Shown: one piece after another, positions 1 to 6,286 of the stretch | Position numbering within the stretch: position 1 is the first letter of the stretch | How the letters are laid out: each line of letters opens with the position of its first letter | NCBI GenBank assembly: GCA_947629615.1 | Contig: CANRER010000069.1 | Span: forward strand, 1 to 7,409 | Source: an uncultured Clostridia bacterium | GTDB taxonomy: Bacteria > Bacillota > Clostridia > UMGS1883 | Reading direction: 5' to 3' | Length of the DNA: 7,409 nucleotides | Notes under the pieces: model-generated | Told to the model about the DNA's origin: nothing | The model's input: only the letters and a program-made list of their open reading frames with translations | Databases searched by the model: none | Translations under genes and position numbers: made by a program

Positions 1-953
1 CTGTAGCGCAGCGAGCGCGGGTGCATGGGCAGATTGGCCGCCACGGCGTTAATGCCGTAGCCGTCGGCCACTATTTCCTCGCGGTCGATTGCGCTGCTGA
101 TGGCCGAACGCACCGCCGCCGAGGCAAAAACAGGGTTGTCGTAATTGAGGCCGATATACTCGAAGGCCGCGCCGCAGGCGCGTTTTATCTCGCAGTTATC
201 GCGGACGGCAAACTCGTCGAAGTCATAGACGCGGCTCTGCACGGCGTTTGTAACGCCGGTGGAAAAGGCCGAGGCCATCGCGAGCCGCTCGCGCACTATG
301 CTGAAAACCACCTTGTCGAAGCCTGCGGCCCCGTCGCGGTAGCCGTCGAAGCGGGTCAGCGTAAGGCTTTGGCCCTCGTTATAGCTTTCAAACATGAAGG
401 GGCCGGTGCCTATGGCCGCCGAATCGAGGCTGCCGGCGTTCAGCGGTATCACGGGGAAATAAAGCGAGCTTAAAATTTGGCTGTAGCTGCGGCTGAGATT
501 GAGCGTCACGCTGTAGTCGCCGGTTTCGACGGCGGCGTTCACATAGCACAGCAGGTCGGAATACGGGCCGTCCTTTTCGCCCTTGATGGTGTTCACGGTG
601 TAGACCACGTCCTTGGCGGTCAGCTCCGAGCCGTCGTGCCACAGCACGCCCTTGCGCAGGTTAAGCGTCAGAGCGGTGGCGTCGGAATTGAAGGCCCAGC
701 TTTCGGCAAGCACGGGGCGCAGCTCCTGCTCGGCCGTGACGGCGATAAGCGGCTCGTACACGGCGAAAAGCGCGTCGCGCGCGGTGGGCGATTTGGCGAG
801 CAGAGGGTTCAGGGTGTCGGAGGCGCACATGGCGAGGTTCAGCGTTCCGCCGTAGACCACCGACGTTTCGGAGGTCACGACGCCGCCCCCGTCCCCGCCG
901 CAGGCCGCGAGCATGAGCGCGGCGGCCGCCACGGCGGCCAAAAGCCTTTTCAT
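1..953 (-). CDS. Family-5 (peptide/nickel-type) ABC solute-binding lipoprotein, C-terminus cut by left window edge
   Basis: The reverse strand from an ATG at 951-953 stays open for 317 codons to the window edge, with no stop, so the C-terminal part is missing (the family is usually about 500-600 residues). The N-terminus is a lipoprotein signal: MKR, a hydrophobic Ala/Leu stretch, and lipobox LAAC with Cys18 as the predicted lipidation site, followed by a Gly-rich linker. Family-5 substrate-binding hallmarks follow in order: a YGGTLNLA strand (34-41), TLNPLL (47-52), the signature LRKGVLWHDGSELTAKDVVY (99-118), GTGPF (182-186), and VRSAISSAIDREEIV (281-295). The family captures peptides, nickel or related solutes outside the membrane and passes them to a permease; ligand cannot be told here. 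The start is fixed by an AGGAGG site and by a 4-nt ATGA overlap with the upstream pgeF stop. Permease and ATPase genes may follow beyond the left edge, but this is inference. Confidence 0.93.
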   Translation of the reverse strand, partial: MKRLLAAVAAAALMLAACGGDGGGVVTSETSVVYGGTLNLAMCASDTLNPLLAKSPTARDALFAVYEPLIAVTAEQELRPVLAESWAFNSDATALTLNLRKGVLWHDGSELTAKDVVYTVNTIKGEKDGPYSDLLCYVNAAVETGDYSVTLNLSRSYSQILSSLYFPVIPLNAGSLDSAAIGTGPFMFESYNEGQSLTLTRFDGYRDGAAGFDKVVFSIVRERLAMASAFSTGVTNAVQSRVYDFDEFAVRDNCEIKRACGAAFEYIGLNYDNPVFASAAVRSAISSAIDREEIVADGYGINAVAANLPMHPRSLRY

Positions 954-1735
954 GGCAGCTCCCTCCTCTCTATAACGGCGGCGAGAGTGCCGCTTTTGCC
1001 GCCCTGCCCGCGATGGGAAAAGAAGGTTTCGTTTTCGCATTTGGTGCAGGGGGCGGAATTGTCGATTTTAACGAGGCCGAGGCCCCGCAGCATAAGCTCG
1101 TTCGCAAGCTTAAGGTCAAGCATATACTTGCCGCCGCCCTTATCCGTGCGGCAGCTTTCGGGGAAGCGCAGGGCGACCTCCTCGCCGACCTCGTAGCAGC
1201 AGCGGCCGATGGCCGGCCCGATGGCGGCGAGCATAAGCGCCGCGTCCGCGCCGAGCGAAATAAGCGTTTTCGCCGTTTTTTCAGCGATACGCGCCTCGGT
1301 GCCGCGCCAGCCGCTGTGTATGGCGGCGACGGCCCCTATGTCGGGGGCGTAAAGCAAAATCGGCACGCAGTCCGCCGCGAAGGCCATAAGCGGCACATTC
1401 GGCAGCAGCGTCACAACGGCGTCCACGCCCTTATCCCACGGGCGGGCCACGCCGAGGCCCACGCTCTCGCCGTCAATAAGCTCTATCCTGTCGGTATGCT
1501 CCTGATTTGTGGAGGTCAAATTCGCCTCGGTGAAGCCCGCCTCGCGGCAGAGTATGGCGCGGTTTTGCGCCACAAGAGCCGGGTCGTCGCCACGGCGCGG
1601 GCTCATGGAAAGAGAGGCGTAAGGCCCGCGGCTGACGCCGCCCTTACGCCCCGTAAAGCCGTGCATTATCTCCGTTCTCTCCGCGAGCAGGGCCGACTGC
1701 CACAGCTCCACGGAGCCTATTTCCCGTATCGGCAT
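950..1735 (-). CDS. pgeF: Peptidoglycan editing factor PgeF (YfiH/YlmD, LACC1-like laccase-domain protein)
   Basis: This 261-residue cytosolic protein matches the usual length of the YfiH/YlmD family. E. coli PgeF is known to remove peptidoglycan precursors carrying L-Ser wrongly placed at the first stem-peptide position; related LACC1/YfiH enzymes have reported purine-nucleoside activities. Visible motifs, in order: MHGFTGRKGGVS near the N-terminus (24-35); the metal-site His in NQEH (His80); ADCVPILLYAP with Cys123; AAIHSGWRGT with His140; IGPAIGRCCYEVGEEV (172-187); and a C-terminal CTKCENETFFSHRG (230-243). The His/Cys/His triad is intact. The His is followed by Thr rather than the frequent Gly, a variation not expected to affect metal binding. 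The ATG at 1733-1735 follows an AAAGGAG sequence about 11 nt upstream, inside the end of the phosphodiesterase gene, which it overlaps by 19 nt. Its own stop overlaps the next start as ATGA. Confidence 0.94.
   Translation of the reverse strand: MPIREIGSVELWQSALLAERTEIMHGFTGRKGGVSRGPYASLSMSPRRGDDPALVAQNRAILCREAGFTEANLTSTNQEHTDRIELIDGESVGLGVARPWDKGVDAVVTLLPNVPLMAFAADCVPILLYAPDIGAVAAIHSGWRGTEARIAEKTAKTLISLGADAALMLAAIGPAIGRCCYEVGEEVALRFPESCRTDKGGGKYMLDLKLANELMLRGLGLVKIDNSAPCTKCENETFFSHRGQGGKSGTLAAVIERRELP
962..967 (-). promoter_or_regulatory. Shine-Dalgarno site of the solute-binding lipoprotein
   Basis: Reverse-strand AGGAGG lies 8 nt before the ATG at 951-953. It sits inside the last codons of pgeF (Arg-Arg-Glu-Leu-Pro-stop). 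With the ATGA overlap this supports both the lipoprotein start and translational coupling. Confidence 0.85.
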
Positions 1736-2508
1736 ATGCGAGTTATCTCCTTTGCCAGGCCGGTTTCGTCGTCAATATCCACCAACGCCCCCGACAGCAT
1801 ATACCGCCCCGAGGCCACCTTAAAGCGGGGCCGCTTGCCCTCGCTTTCGGTAAAGCGGGCGATAGATGCGTCCTTATCGAGGCCCAGCACGCTGTTAAGA
1901 GCCCCGGTGCGGCCCGCGTCTGTCATATAGGCCGTGCCGCGCGGCAGAACGCGCTCGTCGGCTGTCTGCACGTGGGTGTGGGTGCCGATGACGGCTGAAA
2001 CAAGGCCGTCCATATAATAGCCGAGGGCCTCCTTTTCGCTGGTTGCCTCGGCGTGGAAATCTATAAATATAATAGGGGTTTTTTCTCTGGCCTTTTCGGC
2101 CAGCTCACGCGCCATATGGAAGGGGTTAAGGTTATGCTCGTCCATGAAGGCGCGGCCTATGAGGTTTATAACCGCGATTTTGCGGCCCTTTTTGTCGGCC
2201 GTGACGGCCAGCCCCTCGCCGGGGCAGTCGATATGCAGATTGGCGGGCCGCACCAAGCTTTCGCCCTCCTGAAAAAGGGTGAAAATCTCCTTTTTGCCAA
2301 AGGTATGGTTGCCCATCGTGAAAAAATCCACCCCCGCGCGGCGCAGCTCGTCGTAGCCGCTGCGGTTCATGCCTATCCCGCCGGAGGCGTTTTCGCCGTT
2401 GGCGACGCAAAAGTCCACGCCCAGCTCGTACTTAAGCTCCGGCAGCAGGGCGAAAACCGCATCTCGCCCGGTTCGGCCCATAACGTCGCCGATAAAAAGC
2501 AGCTTCAT
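1717..2508 (-). CDS. ymdB: YmdB-family metallophosphoesterase (2',3'-cyclic nucleotide 2'-phosphodiesterase type)
   Basis: The 263-residue product matches the length and full motif set of the YmdB/TIGR00282 family of dimetal phosphoesterases. Metal and active-site residues are visible: GDVMGRTGR with Asp8 (7-15), NGEN with Glu39 and Asn40, GNHTF with Asn67/His68, DFHAEATSEK with His152, and GTHTHVQTAD with His177 and His179. The late motif YMTDAGRTG (194-202) is also present. B. subtilis YmdB hydrolyses 2',3'-cyclic nucleotides and controls the choice between motility and biofilm; a similar signalling role here is inference. No signal peptide or membrane segment is seen, so it is probably cytosolic. 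The ATG at 2506-2508 is preceded by GAGAGG about 8 nt upstream in a 19-nt gap after the anchored-protein gene. The 3' end overlaps pgeF by 19 nt in another frame. In B. subtilis ymdB lies beside rny, so this neighbourhood differs. Confidence 0.95.
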   Translation of the reverse strand: MKLLFIGDVMGRTGRDAVFALLPELKYELGVDFCVANGENASGGIGMNRSGYDELRRAGVDFFTMGNHTFGKKEIFTLFQEGESLVRPANLHIDCPGEGLAVTADKKGRKIAVINLIGRAFMDEHNLNPFHMARELAEKAREKTPIIFIDFHAEATSEKEALGYYMDGLVSAVIGTHTHVQTADERVLPRGTAYMTDAGRTGALNSVLGLDKDASIARFTESEGKRPRFKVASGRYMLSGALVDIDDETGLAKEITRICRYGK

Positions 2509-2527
2509 TTATATTCCTCTCCCGGGC

Positions 2528-3346
2528 TCACAGCTTATCCGCGTACTTCTTCACGTAGGCGGCCTTCTGCGCGGCCTTTTCGTTTTCGTAAGCGTCGCGC
2601 ATGGTTGAAATTATGGATTTGTCGGCCCCGCGCGCGTCCAGCTCGGCCGAGAGCTTGGAAAGTACCCCCTCGACCTCCGCGTCGCACTGCGACTGGAGCG
2701 AGTTCACATCGCCCACAAGCTTGCTGAGCGCGTTGGAGCGGGCCACGGCCTTGCTCGAAACGGTTTTCTGCTGGTCGTAGTAGGCCTTGGCGTTGACAAG
2801 GGCGGAGTCGATTTTGCCCATGTAGCTCGATTGCAGCGACGAAAGCCGCGCCACGGCCTCCGCCACCAGTTGGTCGGCTGTCTTGGCAGGCGGCTCGGTC
2901 TGCTTCGGGGCCGAGGGCTTCGCGGCGGCCTCGGGCTTTTTGGCGGGCTTTGCCGACGCGTCGGCCTGCTGCGCGGGCGGAGCGGCTTCCTCCGTCGGGG
3001 CCTGCGCGTCCGTCTGCGCGGAGGGCGCGTCTGCGGCCTCGGGGACGGCCTCGGGCATGGCCTCGGCGAAAATCTGAGCCATAACGGCGGTCTGCGAAAG
3101 CTCGCCGCTCGCTATTTTCTGCTTTTCCTCCTCGGTCATATCGCGCAGCTCCACTGATACCTGACTGTTCATGTCGGCAAGGGTGGTTTCCGCGTTAGAC
3201 ACGTTTATCTCGGCAAGCTCCTCGCTGCTGTAGCGCACGCCGCTGATGAGCGCGCTGATGTTGCGCCACTGCCACACCGCCAGCGCGGCGGCCGCCGCCA
3301 CAAGCACAAGCAAGACTATCGCTGTTATCTTAAGCGCCTTTTTCAT
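2528..3346 (-). CDS. Uncharacterised membrane-anchored protein with Ala/Pro-rich linker and helical C-terminal domain
   Basis: I do not recognise a named family. The 272-residue product has four parts. Residues 1-4 are MKKA with positive charge, and 5-25 form a strong hydrophobic segment rich in Ala/Val/Leu with no lipobox and no obvious signal-peptidase site, so a single-pass anchor with the bulk outside is likely. Residues about 26-94 form a charged region with YSSEELAEI (39-47) and LRDMTEEEKQKIASGELS (67-84). Residues about 95-157 are a low-complexity linker dominated by Ala, Pro, Lys, Glu and Gln. Residues 158-272 are predicted mainly alpha-helical and coiled-coil-like, with a Lys-rich end. 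The only Cys is Cys221. The start overlaps the csaB stop as ATGA, with AGGAG 9 nt upstream, indicating coupling to csaB. No SLH, LysM or enzymatic motif is visible. A wall-associated or structural role is a guess from the neighbours. Confidence 0.85.
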   Translation of the reverse strand: MKKALKITAIVLLVLVAAAAALAVWQWRNISALISGVRYSSEELAEINVSNAETTLADMNSQVSVELRDMTEEEKQKIASGELSQTAVMAQIFAEAMPEAVPEAADAPSAQTDAQAPTEEAAPPAQQADASAKPAKKPEAAAKPSAPKQTEPPAKTADQLVAEAVARLSSLQSSYMGKIDSALVNAKAYYDQQKTVSSKAVARSNALSKLVGDVNSLQSQCDAEVEGVLSKLSAELDARGADKSIISTMRDAYENEKAAQKAAYVKKYADKL

Positions 3347-4428
3347 TTTTTATCACTCCTAAGCAATTCAAGCGCCAATTCGGCGTTTCTTGCGGCCTTC
3401 GCGCGGAGGGCGGCGTTTTCGCCGTCCAGTCGGGCGCGTATTTCGTCGCCGTTATCAAGACAATCCCTCGCTATTTTATAAAGCTCGTCGGCGGTGACGC
3501 CGGCGGCCTCAACATAGCGGCGCTGATTCATGTAATCCATCGTTCCCTTGATTTTCGGGTCGTATATTATGCCGAGCATAGGCACGCCCGCCGCCGACGC
3601 GAAAATCAGCATATGCAGCCGCATACCTATCGCCATGCGGCAAAGGCCGATAACCCCCAGCATTTCGGACACCGAAAGCTCGCGATCCACGATGAGCGAG
3701 GGACGCTTCATCTTTGCCGCTATGCGCCGGGATATGGCGAGGTCGCGGCTGAGCTGCATGGGGAAAAACAGCGGAAGATAGCCGTCCGCCGCAAGCATAT
3801 CGGCGGCAAGGGCTATCTCGTCCTCGAAGTTCGGGGCCGAGCCCTTCCACTCGCGAACCGACACCGCCACAAGCGGCCTGCCGCCCGCGTCGATTATCTC
3901 CCGCGCCCGCTCCTCGGGGCAGGGCTTAAGCAAATACGCCGGGTCGGCCGTGACCTCCACCCTCGGGCGGGTGACGGCGCAGCGGCGTATTTCGTTCATG
4001 GAAACATTCTCGCGAAGCGTGATAAGATCGACCTTATTCAGCGTCCGCGTCACTTTTTTAACGTTTTTGTCGGATATTGGGCCGAGGCCGTTGGCGTACA
4101 GCATGACCTTCAGGCCCAGCAGCTTCGCCGCGCGGATTATGGCAAGGTAGTAGAGCAGGCTTTTGGTGCTGGTGGCGTCCTGAATAAGGCTGCCGCCGCC
4201 GCTGATGAGCAGTTTGCCGCGCGTCAGAGCCTTAAGCACGGCGAAGGGGTTAAAGCGGTTCACCGTGTCGATGCCGTAAGCCCTGCGCGTATGCTCGGCG
4301 TCCCCGGAAAGGGCCGTTATGCTCACGTCGGGGTCGAGGGCGCGCAGATTATCGACTATGCTTTTCAGCAAAGCCTCGTCGCCGCTGTTGCCGAGTCCGT
4401 AGTACCCGGATATGATTATGTCCGCCAC
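3343..4428 (-). CDS. csaB: CsaB-type polysaccharide pyruvyltransferase
   Basis: This 361-residue protein belongs to the polysaccharide pyruvyltransferase family. In Bacillus anthracis and related bacteria CsaB adds ketal-linked pyruvate to secondary cell-wall polysaccharide, creating the ligand bound by SLH domains of surface proteins. Motifs in order: the N-terminal GYYGLGNSGDEALL (8-21), the glycine loop ISGGGSLIQD (75-84), a DLITLRE segment (134-140), a VAVSVREWKG strand and loop (187-196), and the C-terminal GMRLHMLIFA (268-277) with the family's Arg-Leu-His, followed by GIIYDPK (286-292). No signal peptide is seen; it should act in the cytoplasm or at the inner membrane face. It starts at GTG (4426-4428), supported by GGGAGGAGG 7 nt upstream and a promoter just before it; no better in-frame start exists. 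The stop overlaps the next start as ATGA. Neither an SLH protein nor a polysaccharide-synthesis gene is inside the window. Confidence 0.94.
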   Translation of the reverse strand: MADIIISGYYGLGNSGDEALLKSIVDNLRALDPDVSITALSGDAEHTRRAYGIDTVNRFNPFAVLKALTRGKLLISGGGSLIQDATSTKSLLYYLAIIRAAKLLGLKVMLYANGLGPISDKNVKKVTRTLNKVDLITLRENVSMNEIRRCAVTRPRVEVTADPAYLLKPCPEERAREIIDAGGRPLVAVSVREWKGSAPNFEDEIALAADMLAADGYLPLFFPMQLSRDLAISRRIAAKMKRPSLIVDRELSVSEMLGVIGLCRMAIGMRLHMLIFASAAGVPMLGIIYDPKIKGTMDYMNQRRYVEAAGVTADELYKIARDCLDNGDEIRARLDGENAALRAKAARNAELALELLRSDKK

Positions 4429-4435
4429 GTCGCCG

Positions 4436-4444
4436 CCTCCTCCC
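4436..4444 (-). promoter_or_regulatory. Strong Shine-Dalgarno site selecting the GTG start of csaB
   Basis: Reverse-strand GGGAGGAGG contains a full AGGAGG (4436-4441) spaced 7 nt from the GTG at 4426-4428. It decides the start codon in the absence of an ATG, and lies only a few nucleotides from the predicted mRNA 5' end. Confidence 0.85.
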
Positions 4445-4451
4445 AGTTTGA

Positions 4452-4480
4452 ATTATACCATATTAATTTTATTTTGTAAA
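4452..4480 (-). promoter_or_regulatory. Sigma-A-type promoter with extended -10, driving csaB and the downstream genes
   Basis: On the reverse strand the -35 hexamer TTTACA (4475-4480, five of six matches to TTGACA) is separated by exactly 17 bp from a perfect -10 TATAAT (4452-4457). The -10 is preceded by TGG, a TGn extended -10 element. The surrounding DNA is very AT-rich in an otherwise GC-rich window. Transcription should begin about 7 nt downstream, near 4445-4447, giving a leader of roughly 17-19 nt. This is the only near-consensus promoter noticed in the window, and it points into the csaB operon. Confidence 0.85.
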
Positions 4481-4486
4481 TACAAA
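4473..4486. repeat. Short inverted repeat over the csaB -35 region (possible operator)
   Basis: TTTGTA and TACAAA form perfect 6-bp arms separated by AA and cover the whole -35 hexamer. A dimeric repressor bound here would block RNA polymerase. The arms are short and AT-rich, so chance occurrence is a real possibility and no regulator is encoded nearby. Confidence 0.35.
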
Positions 4487-4531
4487 TTAAAAAAATTCAC
4501 AAATAAAGGGGCGGCTGCGTCCGTTTTTTCA

Positions 4532-6286
4532 TCACTCCGCCTCCGCGTACTGGCTGTTATACAGCTCGCTGTAAAAGCCGCCGCGGGCGAGTAGCTCGTC
4601 GTGGCTGCCCTGCTCGATGATGTTGCCGTCCTTCATCACGAGAATGAGGTCGGCGTCCTTTATCGTCGAAAGCCGATGAGCGATAATAAAGCTTGTGCGG
4701 CCCTTCATCATTTTGGCGAAGGCCCGCTGAACTCGCAGCTCGGTGCGGGCGTCGATGGACGAGGTGGCCTCGTCGAGTATCAGCATGGGCGGCAGGCAGA
4801 GCATGACGCGGCTTATGCACAAAAGCTGCTTCTGCCCTTGGCTGAGGCTGCCGCCGTCGGGGCCTATTACCGTATCGTAGCCGCGCGGCAGGCGGCGGAT
4901 GAAGCTGTCGGCGTGGGCGGCCTTGGCCGCCGCGACGACCTCCTCGTCCGAAGCGTCGGGCCTGCCCATGGCGATGTTTTCGCGTATGCTGCCCTCCTTG
5001 AGCCACACCTCCTGAAGCACCATGCCGTAGCTGCGGCGCAGGCTGGCGCGGGTGACGCGCCGTATATCCGTGCCGCTGACGCGAATTTCGCCGCCGCACG
5101 GCTCGTAAAACCGCATAAGCAGGTTGATGAGCGTAGTTTTTCCGCAGCCTGTGGGGCCGACTATGGCCGTGCGCTGGCCGGGGCGGACGCTGACGTTCAC
5201 GTTTTCGAGCAGACGCTGCTCCGGGCGGTAGGAAAAGCTCACGTTATCAAGCTCCACCGAGCCGTCGGGCGCGGTGAGGACGAGGGCGTCCTCCGCGTCG
5301 GGGGTCTGGGGCGTTTCGTCGATGAGCTCGAACAGCCGCGCCGCACAGGCGAGGGCGTTTTGAAGCTCAGTCACCACGCCGGAGATTTCATTAAAGGGCT
5401 TCGTATACTGGTTGGCATAGCTCAAAAAGCAGGTGAGCCGCCCCACGCTGAGCCTTCCGCGCATGACGGCCAACGCCCCGACGAACGCCACGCCCATGTA
5501 TACAAGGCTGTTCACAAAGCGGGTGGCAGGATTCGTCACGGACGAAAAGAATATGGCCTTGAGCGAACAGCTTCGCAGTCTTTCGTTTACCTCGTCGAAC
5601 TCCCTCATACACTCGCCGCCACGGTCGAAGGCCTGAACGACCTTCTGTTCGCCTACGAACTCGTTCACCATAGCCGTCTGCTCGCCGCGCGCCTCGCCCT
5701 GGAGCCTGAACATCGAAAACGTGCTTTTGGCGATATAGGCCGCGACCAGCAGCGACACCGGGGTTATGAGTATAACCACAAGCGCGATGGCGGCGTTTTC
5801 GCGCAGCATAAACAGCAGCGCGCCTAAAATCGTGGCCACGCCGGTGAAAAGCTGTGTAAAGCCCATCAACAGGCCGTCGGCGAGCTGATCCGCGTCTGCT
5901 ATGACGCGGCTGACAAGCTCGCCGTGGGGGTGCGAGTCGATATACGCGAGGGGCAGTCGCTCGATTTTGGCGAAGGCGTCGCGCCGAAGGTCGCGCACTA
6001 CGTTATAGGTCAGCCGATTGCCGCAAAGGCTCATCAGCCACTGCAAGAGGGCCGTCGCCAAGGCCGAGGCGGCAATGCCCGCGAGGATACGCCCCACCCC
6101 GGCGAAGTCCACCCTGCCGGGGGCGACGATGAGATCCACCGCCCGCCCGGTGAGAACCGGAATATAAAGCGTCAGCGCGACGCTCGCGGCGGCGAAGGCT
6201 ATCGAGGCCGCGAGGTAAATTTTGTATATCCCGATATAGCTCAGCACGCGCCGCAGGGCCGCCGCGCCGTTTTCAGGCTTTTTCAT
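4532..6286 (-). CDS. ABC exporter half-transporter (TMD-NBD), catalytically intact subunit of a heterodimer
   Basis: The 584-residue product is a complete type IV (exporter-fold) half-transporter. The N-terminal membrane domain (about 1-320) has hydrophobic segments near 22-45, 66-88, 143-161, 165-187, 252-276 and 282-305. The nucleotide-binding domain follows: A-loop Tyr353, Walker A GPTGCGKTT (377-385, with Cys in the loop), Q-loop Gln425, signature LSQGQ (481-485), Walker B MLILDE with catalytic Glu506, D-loop SSID (509-512) and H-loop His537. The catalytic Glu and His are intact, but the signature has Gln where most have Gly (LSGGQ). This pattern fits the TM288/BmrD-like partner in heterodimeric exporters. 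The ATG at 6284-6286 overlaps the upstream subunit's stop as ATGA and has a GGGGG-rich Shine-Dalgarno just before it. Substrate is unknown; multidrug, lipid or peptide export are all possible. Confidence 0.95.
   Translation of the reverse strand: MKKPENGAAALRRVLSYIGIYKIYLAASIAFAAASVALTLYIPVLTGRAVDLIVAPGRVDFAGVGRILAGIAASALATALLQWLMSLCGNRLTYNVVRDLRRDAFAKIERLPLAYIDSHPHGELVSRVIADADQLADGLLMGFTQLFTGVATILGALLFMLRENAAIALVVILITPVSLLVAAYIAKSTFSMFRLQGEARGEQTAMVNEFVGEQKVVQAFDRGGECMREFDEVNERLRSCSLKAIFFSSVTNPATRFVNSLVYMGVAFVGALAVMRGRLSVGRLTCFLSYANQYTKPFNEISGVVTELQNALACAARLFELIDETPQTPDAEDALVLTAPDGSVELDNVSFSYRPEQRLLENVNVSVRPGQRTAIVGPTGCGKTTLINLLMRFYEPCGGEIRVSGTDIRRVTRASLRRSYGMVLQEVWLKEGSIRENIAMGRPDASDEEVVAAAKAAHADSFIRRLPRGYDTVIGPDGGSLSQGQKQLLCISRVMLCLPPMLILDEATSSIDARTELRVQRAFAKMMKGRTSFIIAHRLSTIKDADLILVMKDGNIIEQGSHDELLARGGFYSELYNSQYAEAE

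Larger units (their letters stand above)
4429..4531. other. AT-rich intergenic spacer between the ABC exporter genes and csaB
   Basis: This 103-bp gap holds the csaB promoter, Shine-Dalgarno site and inverted repeat. On the reverse strand the ABC gene stop is followed by an A-run, a short GC-rich segment (about 4508-4523) and a T7 run (4489-4495). No stem longer than about 3 bp is apparent before that T-run, so I do not call an intrinsic terminator. Read-through from the ABC genes into csaB is therefore possible. Confidence 0.7.

Noticed and set aside
21..1196. Overlapping plus-strand open frames (21-473 and 477-1196) at the left edge
   Set aside because: The reverse strand here encodes an uninterrupted family-5 binding lipoprotein with signature motifs and a lipobox, followed upstream by pgeF; the plus-strand frames are shadows.
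1013..1930. Plus-strand open frame of 305 codons opposite pgeF and the end of ymdB
   Set aside because: It is antisense to two well-supported genes, has no motif, and crosses their junction, so it is a GC-bias shadow.
2835..3065. GC-rich repetitive-looking stretch within the anchored-protein gene, considered as a tandem repeat
   Set aside because: The codons give an irregular Ala/Pro/Lys/Glu linker without a fixed repeat unit; it is low-complexity coding sequence.
3613..4479. Plus-strand open frame of 288 codons opposite csaB
   Set aside because: It is the antisense shadow of a conserved pyruvyltransferase and runs into the AT-rich promoter spacer.
4489..4523. Possible intrinsic terminator after the ABC genes
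   Set aside because: A T7 run exists, but the GC-rich segment before it forms only about a 3-bp stem and is separated from the T-run by unpaired AT-rich sequence.
4601..5827. Long plus-strand open frame (408 codons) opposite the complete ABC half-transporter gene
   Set aside because: It lies wholly antisense to a gene with all ABC motifs; its translation has no recognisable domain and an Arg/His/Ala-rich composition typical of antisense frames in GC-rich DNA.
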